Assembly: GCA_910575795.1 (NCBI GenBank)
Contig: CAJTGE010000020.1
Location: forward strand, 32,343-96,342
Origin: Clostridiaceae bacterium
Lineage (GTDB): Bacteria; Bacillota; Clostridia; Lachnospirales; Lachnospiraceae
Direction: 5' to 3'
DNA: 64,000 nucleotides
Below the pieces are notes generated by a model, which did no database searches, was not told where the DNA came from, and saw only the letters and a program-made list of their open reading frames with translations. Below are positions 8,880 through 16,556 of the stretch, piece by piece (position 1 is the first letter of the stretch; each line of letters opens with the position of its first letter). Both the position numbers and the translations under genes were made by a program.

Positions 8880-9226
8880 GTGCATTGTCCAGTGACACGA
8901 AAGTTTATATCGTCACTGGATGCACCGATATGCGGCGCAGCTTTGACGGCCTTATGTCCCTGATCCGGGACACTTACCAGATGGACCCTTATTCGGACGC
9001 CCTTTATCTGTTCTGCGGCCGGAAAAGAAATACGCTCAAGGCCCTGTACTTTGACCAGACGGGGTTCGTGCTCTGCACAAAACGCCTAGACAATGGAAAA
9101 TTCCAGTGGCCGCGGGACGCTTCGCAAGTAAGGCCGCTTACCCGCCAGCAGCTGCGATGGCTTCTGGAAGGACTCTCCATCTGCCAGCCAAAGGCGGTGC
9201 AGCCTTCCGGCAGGAAGGACTTCTGA
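8870..9226 (+). CDS. tnpB: IS66 accessory protein TnpB
   Basis: TnpB is the second IS66 accessory protein. The 118-residue sequence is highly characteristic: VYIVTGCTDMRRSFDGL near the start, LYLFCGRKRNTLKALYFD in the middle and FQWPRD with LRWLLEGL near the end. It starts at GTG 8870, inside the end of tnpA. Its exact biochemical role in transposition is not settled. About 290 bp without a gene separate it from the transposase frame. Confidence 0.92.
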   Translation: MLLGALSSDTKVYIVTGCTDMRRSFDGLMSLIRDTYQMDPYSDALYLFCGRKRNTLKALYFDQTGFVLCTKRLDNGKFQWPRDASQVRPLTRQQLRWLLEGLSICQPKAVQPSGRKDF

Positions 9227-9514
9227 ACTTTTGTGCATTATGTAGAAATTTAAAAATTTATTTTCCAGCGCCGCAAGCCGCCAGGGAATGTTATCCACGA
9301 CGCTGTTTTTTTCCGGGATGCTGTCCACGCATAACGCAGCGCCAGGCCGCAAAACTGTGGATAACCTGCATGAAAAATGCTGTTTTTAAGCCTTTTTCCT
9401 GTATCTGGCGGCAGTTTCCAGTCCGTCATTGTGCCTATCGCGCAGGTATGGTCGGTTTGATTTCATCCCCGCGTTTCCTTATAATGTAAGTAAATGGAAA
9501 CACGGAGGGTACAC

Positions 9515-11227
9515 ATGCCAGTTAATATGGAAGACTATATCCGGCTGCTGGAAACAATGGTGGAACAGCAGAAAATACATATACAGTCCCAGGACGCACG
9601 AATCCTGGAGCAGGAGCAGGCCATAGCACAACTGCGCGCCCTTGTGGATGAACTGCGCCTTTTAAAGTCCGGCCTGGAGGAAACGCTTGAAGAATTTAAG
9701 CGCCAGCTGTTCGGCACAAAAAGCGAGAAGACAAAAACTTCGCCAGCCAGTTGCGGGGATGAACCGGAAAACCCGCCTGCAAAAACAACGGTGAAAGAAC
9801 ACACCCGGACGAAAAAGAAGAAAGCCGCGAGGGATGAGCGTTATGCGGACATCCCTGTCCGCGATGTCATAATCCCTGTCCCGGATAAGGACCGGCTCTG
9901 CCCGTACTGCAATGCGCAAATGATCCTGCTTGGGTATAAACAAGTCCGCACAGAACTGCGCATAACCCCGGCAAAAGTGGAGCGTGTCCGCTATATGCAG
10001 GAAGAACTGATCTGCCCGGAATGCCGTAAAGACGGCGACGGCACAATCGTGCAGGCGCAGACGCCTGTACCTCTTATGGCACACAGCCCGGCGTCGCCGT
10101 CTGTTGTTGCGTACGTCATGTTTGATAAAAGTTTCGTAAGCGTCCCATACTACCGCCAGGAGGCCTGCATGGCCCAGCTTGGATTGGAACTGCCGCGTGA
10201 AACCATGGCGAACTGGTACATAAAATGTGCCATGGAATATTTCCAGCCGGTATATGACCATATGCACCGGCTTCTCCTGCAGAGGGATATTATCCATGCG
10301 GATGAAACAACCTGTCAGGTGCTGCGCGAAAAGGGGAAAGCCGCAAAAGCCACATCCTACATGTGGATGTATTTGAGCGGGAGCGACGGCCTGGCGCCAA
10401 TCGTGCTCTATGAATACCAGGCGGGGCGCAGCGGCGTTTTCCCAAAGGCTTTCCTGGAAGGTTTCTCCGGCATCGTGCAGTGCGATGGGTACAGCGGCTA
10501 TAACCAGATAGAGGATGTGGTCCTTGCCATATGCCCTGCGCACTGCCGCAGAAAATTTTACGAAGCCCTCCCGGCAAAACGGCAGAAAAAACTGAAGCTG
10601 CTGGACATAAATTCAGAAACGGAAGTAAAAGACATCGAGCTTCCAGGTCCGGAACAGATGAAAAGTATGATTCCGGCTGAGATCGGGCTCGTGTTTTTCA
10701 ACAAGCTCTTTTTCATTGAAAAAGGGCTCAAAGGCATGGAACCAGAAAAGCGACGGGAAAAACGCCTGGAAAAGGAGGCGCCTGTCTGGGAAAAGTTCTG
10801 GACATGGATTGAAACGCTAAAACCGCTTGGCGGCAGCAAGCTGGAAAAAGCCGTCAATTATTCAGTAAACCACAGAGAGACACTGCAGAGCTATATGCTG
10901 GACGGCAGATGCGAACTTTCTAATAATAAAGCCGAACGCTGCGCGAAATCCTATGCGATTGGCAGGAAGAACTCTCTGTTCCACGCATCTGTCGCCGGGG
11001 CAGAAGCAACCGCGCTTGTTTACAGTATAATAGAGACCGCAAAAGCGAATAAGCTGAATGTATTCCAATACCTTTATGTCCTGCTGCTGTACATGTCTGA
11101 GCATAAAGAGGATCCTGATGCAGTTAAAACGCTTCTTCCGTGGAGTGATTTTATCAAAGAACGCTGCACAGGACTGATCGATGTTGAAACGATAACACCT
11201 GAAAACAAACCTCAATTGCCAATATAG
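9515..11227 (+). CDS. tnpC: IS66 family transposase (DDE)
   Basis: This 570-residue transposase cuts and joins IS66 ends. A coiled-coil start (about 1-70) is followed by the IS66 zinc-binding segment (LCPYCNAQM and LICPECRKD), then the DDE catalytic core with IIHADETTCQVL and IVQCDGYSGYN giving the two Asp residues, and ELSNNKAERCAKSYAIGRKN near the last acidic residue. The C-terminal IS66 domain ends at about residue 560. ATG 9515 was chosen for its GGAGGG site at 9504-9509; an in-frame ATG at 9494 lies before that site. No frameshift is seen. Confidence 0.93.
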   Translation: MPVNMEDYIRLLETMVEQQKIHIQSQDARILEQEQAIAQLRALVDELRLLKSGLEETLEEFKRQLFGTKSEKTKTSPASCGDEPENPPAKTTVKEHTRTKKKKAARDERYADIPVRDVIIPVPDKDRLCPYCNAQMILLGYKQVRTELRITPAKVERVRYMQEELICPECRKDGDGTIVQAQTPVPLMAHSPASPSVVAYVMFDKSFVSVPYYRQEACMAQLGLELPRETMANWYIKCAMEYFQPVYDHMHRLLLQRDIIHADETTCQVLREKGKAAKATSYMWMYLSGSDGLAPIVLYEYQAGRSGVFPKAFLEGFSGIVQCDGYSGYNQIEDVVLAICPAHCRRKFYEALPAKRQKKLKLLDINSETEVKDIELPGPEQMKSMIPAEIGLVFFNKLFFIEKGLKGMEPEKRREKRLEKEAPVWEKFWTWIETLKPLGGSKLEKAVNYSVNHRETLQSYMLDGRCELSNNKAERCAKSYAIGRKNSLFHASVAGAEATALVYSIIETAKANKLNVFQYLYVLLLYMSEHKEDPDAVKTLLPWSDFIKERCTGLIDVETITPENKPQLPI

Positions 11228-11283
11228 ACTATTTTACACCTAAACGGAACATATGTGGAACGGTAGGTTATTCATCGCTTACG

Positions 11284-11469
11284 TTTTATCAACGGAAACC
11301 GGAGACGAAAGCTGAAAAAGCGGATTTTTTTAAACGGCTTAAGGAAGCTGGGTTCTATGGGACGGGTATTGAGTTTGAGAAGGATTCTGTAATGGTGCTC
11401 CTGGTTACCTGCAGCTATCAGGAACGGAATGGGAGGTTTGTCGTGGCAGGGATTGAGAGTGACAAGTAG
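11284..11469 (+). pseudogene. Class B sortase, 3' fragment only
   Basis: Reading directly out of the right IS66 end, 61 codons encode FYQRKPETKAEKADFF, then SVMVLLVTCSYQERNGRFVV and a stop at 11467-11469. The TCSY motif with Arg eight residues after the Cys matches the catalytic Cys and Arg of class B sortases near their C-terminus. The catalytic His and all N-terminal parts are missing, so it cannot be functional. No start codon or ribosome site serves it. It is the relic of a sortase gene removed during the IS66 event, of interest because a sortase substrate-like adhesin lies 40 kb downstream. Confidence 0.72.
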
Positions 11470-11635
11470 ATGTTATGATGTTAACTGTATCCGGACGTTT
11501 CTTGTGAGCAGTATGCAGGTGCCTTTTCTCTGGAAGTGTATATGACTGGGGGACAGATGGCTGGTTTCCGCGGGCAGTCAGGATTCATAGAAATGTGCCG
11601 CTATAAATTAAAATGATGGCAGATTGCAGAAAGGG

Positions 11636-11667
11636 CATTGTACTTTAGGGAAAATGTGCTTTATAAT
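11636..11667 (+). promoter_or_regulatory. Promoter of the first aldo/keto reductase pair
   Basis: TTGTAC (11638-11643) and TATAAT (11662-11667) are 18 bp apart. The 12-mer CATTGTACTTTA (11636-11647) is repeated at 14329-14340 at the same distance from a TATAAT, upstream of the EFR1 gene, so the two units probably share control. Confidence 0.65.
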
Positions 11668-11708
11668 CATGCCCATACAGAAAATAACAAAAAGAGAGGG
11701 GAATAGGA

Positions 11709-12578
11709 ATGGAATTTGTCACATTAACGAATAAAGTAAAAATGCCTATGGAAGGGTTCGGTGTGTTTCAGGTGCGGGATAAGGAGGAATGCAGGAGGTC
11801 GGTGCTGGATGCCATCCGCACCGGATACCGCCTGATTGACACGGCGGCCTCCTACACCAACGAGGACGCCGTGGGAGAAGCGGTCCGTGATGCTATCGCG
11901 GAAGGAATCTGTACCAGGGAAGAGCTCTTTATTACTTCCAAGATGTGGGTGCAGGATATGGAAAATTATGAGACGGCCAAAAGGGCTATTGACGCTTCTT
12001 TGGAAAAGTCAGGGCTGGAATACTTAGATCTCTACCTTCTGCACCAGGCCATGAAGGATTATTTCAGCGCCTGGAGGGCCATGGAGGATGCTTACAGGGA
12101 GGGCAAATTAAAGGCTATTGGAGTGTCCAATTTTTATCCCCACGTGCTGACCAACTTCTGCGAGACCGTGAAGATCAGGCCCATGGTCAACCAGGTGGAG
12201 CTGCACCCTTATTACACCCAGGAGAAGGCTTTGGAGACCATGGCTTACTATGACGTGGTGCCGGAAGCCTGGGCGCCTCTTGGGGGAGGGCGCTATAAGC
12301 CCTTTGAAAATGAGATGTTAAAAGAAATCGCGGCAACACATGGGAAGACCATAGGACAGGTAATCCTGCGGTGGAATGTGCAGAGAGGCGTGGTGGTCAT
12401 CCCCAAGTCCACCCATAAGGAGCGCATAGAGGAGAACTTCGACATCTGGGATTTTACCTTGAGTAAAGAGGAGATGGAGCGAATCTCTTCTCTGGACATG
12501 GGATACGTGGGTACGGCGGTGAAACATTTTGATCCGGAGTTTGTCCGTATGTGCAACGGGAGGAAGATCCATGACTGA
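11709..12578 (+). CDS. Aldo/keto reductase (AKR 1)
   Basis: This 289-residue cytoplasmic NAD(P)H-dependent carbonyl reductase belongs to the 2,5-diketo-gluconate reductase-like subfamily. The catalytic tetrad is present: Asp and Tyr in LIDTAASYTNEDAVG, Lys in LFITSKMWV, His in YLLHQAMKDY. The C-terminal IPKSTHKERIEENFDIWDF segment is the nucleotide-binding signature. AGAGAGGGGAATAGG precedes ATG 11709. The stop overlaps the next AKR by 8 bases, so both are in one operon under the promoter at 11638. The substrate cannot be read from the sequence. Confidence 0.9.
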   Translation: MEFVTLTNKVKMPMEGFGVFQVRDKEECRRSVLDAIRTGYRLIDTAASYTNEDAVGEAVRDAIAEGICTREELFITSKMWVQDMENYETAKRAIDASLEKSGLEYLDLYLLHQAMKDYFSAWRAMEDAYREGKLKAIGVSNFYPHVLTNFCETVKIRPMVNQVELHPYYTQEKALETMAYYDVVPEAWAPLGGGRYKPFENEMLKEIAATHGKTIGQVILRWNVQRGVVVIPKSTHKERIEENFDIWDFTLSKEEMERISSLDMGYVGTAVKHFDPEFVRMCNGRKIHD

Positions 12579-13419
12579 TACAGGCATTGTTTTAAACAAC
12601 AGGGTCACAATGCCCCGGCTGGGCTTTGGGACCATCGGCCAGACCGGAAGCCAGATTGTGGAGAATGTGGCGTTTGCCTTAAACCACGGCTATGACCTGA
12701 TTGATACGGCCAACCGCTACGGCAACGAGGCGGAAGTGGGGGAGGGCTTAAAGAGATCGGGACGGAAACGGGAGGAATATTTTCTGGAGACGAAACTGGG
12801 GCCGACGTTGTATGAACAGGATCACGCTGTTGACGACACGCTGAAAAGGCTCCAGGTGGATTACATCGACCTGATGATCCTGCACCATCCGGTGAACAAC
12901 TACGGGTATGCCTACAAAATGCTGGAGAAAGCTTACAGGGAAGGCAAATTGAGAGCCATCGGCCTGTCAAACTTTCCTGTGGAAAAGATAGAAGAAATCC
13001 TGGAACAGTGTGAGGTAAGGCCCATGGTCATGCAGGCGGAATGCCACCCGTACTATCCGGCGGAGCAGGTGAAGCCTTTTCTTGACGAAAACGGCATTGT
13101 GCTGCAGTCCTGGTTTCCCTTAGGGCATGGCAACGCGGATATGCTTGGGGACCCGGTGTTTCTGGCGCTGGCTGACAAGTACAAAAAGTCGCCGGCCCAG
13201 ATTATCCTGCGGTGGCATATGCAGATGGGACTGGGAGCGGTTCCGGGCAGCAGGTCTAAGGAACATATAGAGGAAAACGGGAATCTGTTTGATTTCGCGC
13301 TCCTGAAGGAGGAGATGGAACAGATTGCCGGCGTCAACAAACACAGGCCGTTCTATCAGGTGACGGCGGAGTCCCTGGAGAGAATGGCAACGACAAAATG
13401 CAGGTTTGAAGAGGAATGA
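12571..13419 (+). CDS. Aldo/keto reductase (AKR 2)
   Basis: This 282-residue aldo/keto reductase is a paralogue of the gene it overlaps. The tetrad is seen in LIDTANRYGNEAEVG (Asp, Tyr), YFLETKLGP (Lys) and LMILHHPVNNYGYAYK (His), and the nucleotide-binding GSRSKEHIEENGNLFDF near the end. ATG 12571 lies 8 bases inside the previous gene and has GGGAGG upstream; the open frame from 12529 would lack a ribosome site. The preceding AKR ends in NGRKIHD, whereas this one has a different C-terminus, so the pair likely diverged in substrate. Confidence 0.9.
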   Translation: MTDTGIVLNNRVTMPRLGFGTIGQTGSQIVENVAFALNHGYDLIDTANRYGNEAEVGEGLKRSGRKREEYFLETKLGPTLYEQDHAVDDTLKRLQVDYIDLMILHHPVNNYGYAYKMLEKAYREGKLRAIGLSNFPVEKIEEILEQCEVRPMVMQAECHPYYPAEQVKPFLDENGIVLQSWFPLGHGNADMLGDPVFLALADKYKKSPAQIILRWHMQMGLGAVPGSRSKEHIEENGNLFDFALLKEEMEQIAGVNKHRPFYQVTAESLERMATTKCRFEEE

Positions 13420-13439
13420 GAAAATTGCCGGAGTAAATC

Positions 13440-14279
13440 CTACAGCGAGGCGAACAGCGCCGAGAATTCTTTCTTTTTATCATTCCTGCACACAAGATAA
13501 TAGGTCACGGATGCCTCCTCGTCTGAGATGGGGACTGTCACACGGCCGGAGGCTGTTTCAATGTATTTTTCCGAGAGATCCGTGATAAAGGAAGGCAGGG
13601 TGGAAGACTCCACCAGTTCGTTGAAACTGAAACGGTCATACTGGGTGAGAAAACGGGAATCCGGCATTTTTTCCCTGTGGAGAAGGTCCCAGAAACCGAT
13701 GTCAGACATGAGGAGCATATTTTCTCCGTTCATCTCCTGAAAGGACAGGCTCTTTCGCCTGGCGTACTTGTGGCCTTTGGGCAGGGAGAAGGAGAGCTTC
13801 TCCCTGCCGCATTCTTTTACATAATAGAGGCCGTCCTTAGGCTGTCTATGGACCACTGCCAGATGGTACACGTGATTTTCCAGGTCTTTTAACAGCCGCT
13901 CTTCGTCCTTCAGTTCGGTCTGCAGGGTCATATGGGGATAAAGGTTGGAGATCAGCGGTGTAAGGAGCCAGGCCGGGGCGGGAGCGCACAGACCCAGAGT
14001 GATGGTGCGGTTCCTTCTGTCATAGTCTCTGGCCTTTGCCACCAGCAGGTCCGCGTCTTCCAGAAGTTTCTTTGTAAGCTCCAGCACATACATTCCGTTT
14101 TCATTCAGTTCCAGCTTGTTTTTCTGGCGCAGAAAGAGGGAGATGCCCAAATCTTCCTCCAGCTTTTTCATATTGCGGCTTAAGGCGGGTTGGGAGAGAT
14201 GGAGCGTTTCGGAGGCTTCCGACAGTGTTCCGGCCTTTGCGAAGGCCAGGAACTGCCGAAGTTCATAGAGTTCGATCAT
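13440..14279 (-). CDS. LysR family transcriptional regulator (LysR 1)
   Basis: This 279-residue LysR-type regulator has the winged HTH at residues 1-60 (YELRQFLAFAKAGTLSEASE, then LHLSQPALSRNMKKLEEDLG) and a substrate-binding domain from about 90. It is convergent with the AKR pair and divergent from the EFR1 gene, the usual arrangement for control of the divergent unit. The intergenic region 14280-14502 carries the promoter shared with the AKR pair, so this protein is the obvious candidate regulator of both. The effector is unknown. Confidence 0.9.
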   Translation of the reverse strand: MIELYELRQFLAFAKAGTLSEASETLHLSQPALSRNMKKLEEDLGISLFLRQKNKLELNENGMYVLELTKKLLEDADLLVAKARDYDRRNRTITLGLCAPAPAWLLTPLISNLYPHMTLQTELKDEERLLKDLENHVYHLAVVHRQPKDGLYYVKECGREKLSFSLPKGHKYARRKSLSFQEMNGENMLLMSDIGFWDLLHREKMPDSRFLTQYDRFSFNELVESSTLPSFITDLSEKYIETASGRVTVPISDEEASVTYYLVCRNDKKKEFSALFASL

Positions 14280-14328
14280 GGCAGGTCCTTTCAGTATAAA
14301 TAGAATTTATAATTGTATTCCTTATCGA

Positions 14329-14360
14329 CATTGTACTTTATTGGAAATATCCGTTATAAT
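14329..14360 (+). promoter_or_regulatory. Promoter of the EFR1 gene
   Basis: TTGTAC (14331-14336) and TATAAT (14355-14360) are 18 bp apart, within CATTGTACTTTA that matches 11636-11647 exactly, including the distance to the -10. It lies in the divergent region next to LysR 1. The leader to ATG 14503 is about 135 bases. Confidence 0.6.
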
Positions 14361-14502
14361 ACCAACAGAGGCAAAGGAAAATGGTATGAGAGCAACGAAT
14401 CAAAGTATCAGTTATGATCATAGCAGAAAGGGACAAGATTTTCAATAGCAAAGGGGCTTTGGGGCGTGAGAATTTATTGACAGATATAGGAGGGAGAAGG
14501 AT

Positions 14503-15279
14503 ATGGTATTTTATTTTACGGGTACAGGCAACAGCCTGTATGTGGCAAAGCAGTTAGAGGAAAAACGAATCAGTATTCCCCAGGCAATCCATGAGGAGGA
14601 ACTGGTTTTTGAAGGGGATACCATTGGGGTGGTCTGCCCCCTGTACGGCCATGAGATGCCTGCCATGGTGAAGGAATTTTTGAGGAGAGCCGTGTTTCGG
14701 ACGGAGTATTTTTACCTGGTCCTGACTTATGGAAAGAGGCATGGGGGAGGGGCGGAGCTTGCCAAAGAGTTTTTGGATTCTTGCCAAAGACAAGCGGATT
14801 ATATCAACACCATTATTATGGTGGATAATTACCTGCCGGGGTTTGACATGGAGGAGCAGCTGGCCATCAATCCGGAGAAGAAGGTGGAGGAACACATAGA
14901 GGCCATCCGGCGGGATATTGCCGCCAGGAAGCGCTTTATACAGCCGGCAACGGAGGAGGACCGGGGATGGCACAGGGCTTTTATAGAGAGAACGGCAGGA
15001 GAACCGAAAAAACTCTGGAAAAATCTTTATGAGGTGACCGGGGATTGTATCGGCTGCGGGGTCTGTACCAGAGTCTGTCCCGGGGGCTGTATCCGTGTGG
15101 AGAATCAGAAAGCTGTGAATACGGGAGAAAACTGCCAGGTATGCATGGCATGTATCCACCACTGTCCAAAGAATGCTATCCGGCTGACCATTCCGGAAAA
15201 GAATCCGGACAAACGTTATCATAACGAATTCATCCGCCTGACGGAGATTGTGGAGGCAAACAATCAGCATAGGGGGTGA
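14503..15279 (+). CDS. EFR1-type flavodoxin-ferredoxin protein
   Basis: This 258-residue cytoplasmic electron carrier combines an N-terminal flavodoxin-like domain with a C-terminal bacterial ferredoxin domain, the EFR1 arrangement. The FMN phosphate loop is FYFTGTGNSLYVAKQL at residues 3-18. Two 4Fe-4S motifs are complete: CIGCGVCTRVCP (about 182-193) and CQVCMACIHHCP (about 210-221). GGAGGG lies upstream of ATG 14503. Such proteins pass low-potential electrons to reductases; here the neighbours are aldo/keto reductases and flavoproteins. No membrane segment is present, unlike the secreted flavodoxins further right. Confidence 0.9.
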   Translation: MVFYFTGTGNSLYVAKQLEEKRISIPQAIHEEELVFEGDTIGVVCPLYGHEMPAMVKEFLRRAVFRTEYFYLVLTYGKRHGGGAELAKEFLDSCQRQADYINTIIMVDNYLPGFDMEEQLAINPEKKVEEHIEAIRRDIAARKRFIQPATEEDRGWHRAFIERTAGEPKKLWKNLYEVTGDCIGCGVCTRVCPGGCIRVENQKAVNTGENCQVCMACIHHCPKNAIRLTIPEKNPDKRYHNEFIRLTEIVEANNQHRG

Positions 15280-15311
15280 AAAATTTTCGGAGTTTAGAAA
15301 TAGTTTATCAA

Positions 15312-15346
15312 ATTGTTAGACATTTGTTAGGAATATCTGGTAAACT
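15312..15346 (+). promoter_or_regulatory. Tandem 11-bp TTTGTTA repeats before LysR 2
   Basis: ATTGTTA (15312-15318) and TTTGTTA (15323-15329) are spaced at 11 bp. Exactly 11 bp after the second lies TAAACT (15341-15346), a -10-like hexamer. The same layout occurs at 23358-23403 and 41567-41612. It is the geometry of OmpR/PhoB-family activator sites, which replace the -35 box. Confidence 0.5.
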
Positions 15347-15398
15347 GTTTCTTATTAATACTGCTGAAAGATCAAGAATGCAAAGGAGTGCCTGCCTT

Positions 15399-16289
15399 AT
15401 GTATAATCCACAGCTGGACACATTTCTCCATGTGGCGGACGCAGGCAGCTTTAACAAAGCTGCCGAGGAATCCTATATTACCCCTACTGCGGTCATCAAA
15501 CAGATCAACCTTCTGGAGGCCTCTCTTGGTGTCAAATTATTTGAGAGGACTCACAGGGGGCTGATTTTGACAAAAGCAGGAAAATCCTTGTATCAGGATA
15601 CGAAATATGTGATTCAGTATTGCCGGGATTCTGTCACAAGAGCGAAGAACGCCATGCAGGAGGATACCAAGGTGATCCGGATCGGCAGTTCCCCCATGAC
15701 GCCGGCCCAGCTTCTTATGCAGCTGTGGCCTAAGATACAGACCCATTGTCCGGACATGAAATTCCAGATCATTCCGTTTGAGAATACGCCGGAAAACGCC
15801 AGGGAGATCCTGGGAAATTTAGGAAAGAACATTGATGTGGTGGGAGGGATTTTTGACGAAACCATGCTGGAGCTGCGGCGCTGCGCGGGATTGGAGCTGT
15901 CCCGTGAGCCCTTTTGCTGCGCGGTTTCCATTCACCACAGGCTTGCGGAAAAGGACAGGATTAAGCCGGAAGACCTGTATGGGGAAAACCTGATGCTTAT
16001 GCGCCGGGATTGGAGCCATTATGTGGACCGGCTTCGGGACGACATCTGGCAGAACCACAGCCGGATCCATATTGTGGACTTTGATTTTTACAGTATGGAG
16101 GCTTTTAACCGATGTGAGAACAGCAATGACGTTCTGCTTGCCATACCGGGATGGGCCAGCGTACATCCGCTTTTGAAGGTGATCCCGGTGGACTGGGAAC
16201 ACAGCATTCCCTTCGGCCTGCTCCATGCTCCCCAGCCTTCCGGGATTGTGAAACAGTTTCTGGAGGCAGTGAAGGCGGCGGTAGAGTAA
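15399..16289 (+). CDS. LysR family transcriptional regulator (LysR 2)
   Basis: This 296-residue LysR-type regulator starts MYNPQLDTFLHVADAGSFNK with the HTH continuing through TPTAVIKQINLLEASLGVKL, then a substrate-binding domain from about 90 to the end. ATG 15399 has AAGGAG at 15382-15387; the open frame upstream to 15276 overlaps the EFR1 stop and includes non-family residues. It directly precedes a series of transcription units that share a promoter element starting at 16458, and is the nearest candidate to control them, though this is inference. A terminator follows. Confidence 0.9.
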   Translation: MYNPQLDTFLHVADAGSFNKAAEESYITPTAVIKQINLLEASLGVKLFERTHRGLILTKAGKSLYQDTKYVIQYCRDSVTRAKNAMQEDTKVIRIGSSPMTPAQLLMQLWPKIQTHCPDMKFQIIPFENTPENAREILGNLGKNIDVVGGIFDETMLELRRCAGLELSREPFCCAVSIHHRLAEKDRIKPEDLYGENLMLMRRDWSHYVDRLRDDIWQNHSRIHIVDFDFYSMEAFNRCENSNDVLLAIPGWASVHPLLKVIPVDWEHSIPFGLLHAPQPSGIVKQFLEAVKAAVE

Positions 16290-16385
16290 TTTGTGTCTGC
16301 TTTACAGTACGGCCGGGAACGGAGGCATTCATCTCTGAGCTGAATGCAGGGGGAATGGATTAAGCAAATAAAAAATGATCAGGAA

Positions 16386-16423
16386 AGGAACCGAATACCG
16401 AAAGGTATTTTGGTTCTTTTTTT
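16386..16423 (+). terminator. Rho-independent terminator after LysR 2
   Basis: GGAACCGAATACC pairs with GGTATTTTGGTTC around a GAAA loop, followed by seven T. This isolates LysR 2 from the iron-ADH unit. Confidence 0.85.
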
Positions 16424-16457
16424 GTCCGGATTTTCTGAATCAAGTTATAACCATTAA

Positions 16458-16512
16458 GTATCAACTGATGAACAAAGGGAGACTTCTCCTCATGGTGCGA
16501 CTTATTTATAAT
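16458..16512 (+). promoter_or_regulatory. Shared regulon promoter element, copy A (iron-ADH)
   Basis: ACTGATGAACAAA, four bases, then GACTTCT (16481-16487), exactly 19 bp, then TATAAT (16507-16512). Four more copies in the island have the same spacing (17796, 25808, 27951, 34202). A 19-bp spacer is typical of MerR-type promoters, but no MerR gene is in the window. Confidence 0.65.
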
Positions 16513-16556
16513 TGACACAGGTAAGGGGACGCGATAACAGGAAGGAATGGTGAAGG

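Larger units (their letters stand above)
8308..11282 (+). mobile_element. Complete IS66-family insertion sequence (2975 bp)
   Basis: Both ends start with GTAAGCGATGAATAAC reading inward (left 8308, right complement ending at 11282), and the similarity continues through CCGTTCCACA. GTAAGCG is the family terminal sequence. The element holds tnpA, tnpB and the DDE transposase in the usual order and all three frames are intact, so it may be active. The 8 bases outside the left end (TAACAATG) and right end (GTTTTATC) do not match, so no target duplication is left. Confidence 0.92.

Noticed and set aside
8300..11290. Eight-base target duplication of the IS66 element
   Set aside because: Flanks TAACAATG and GTTTTATC do not match, so no duplication is claimed.
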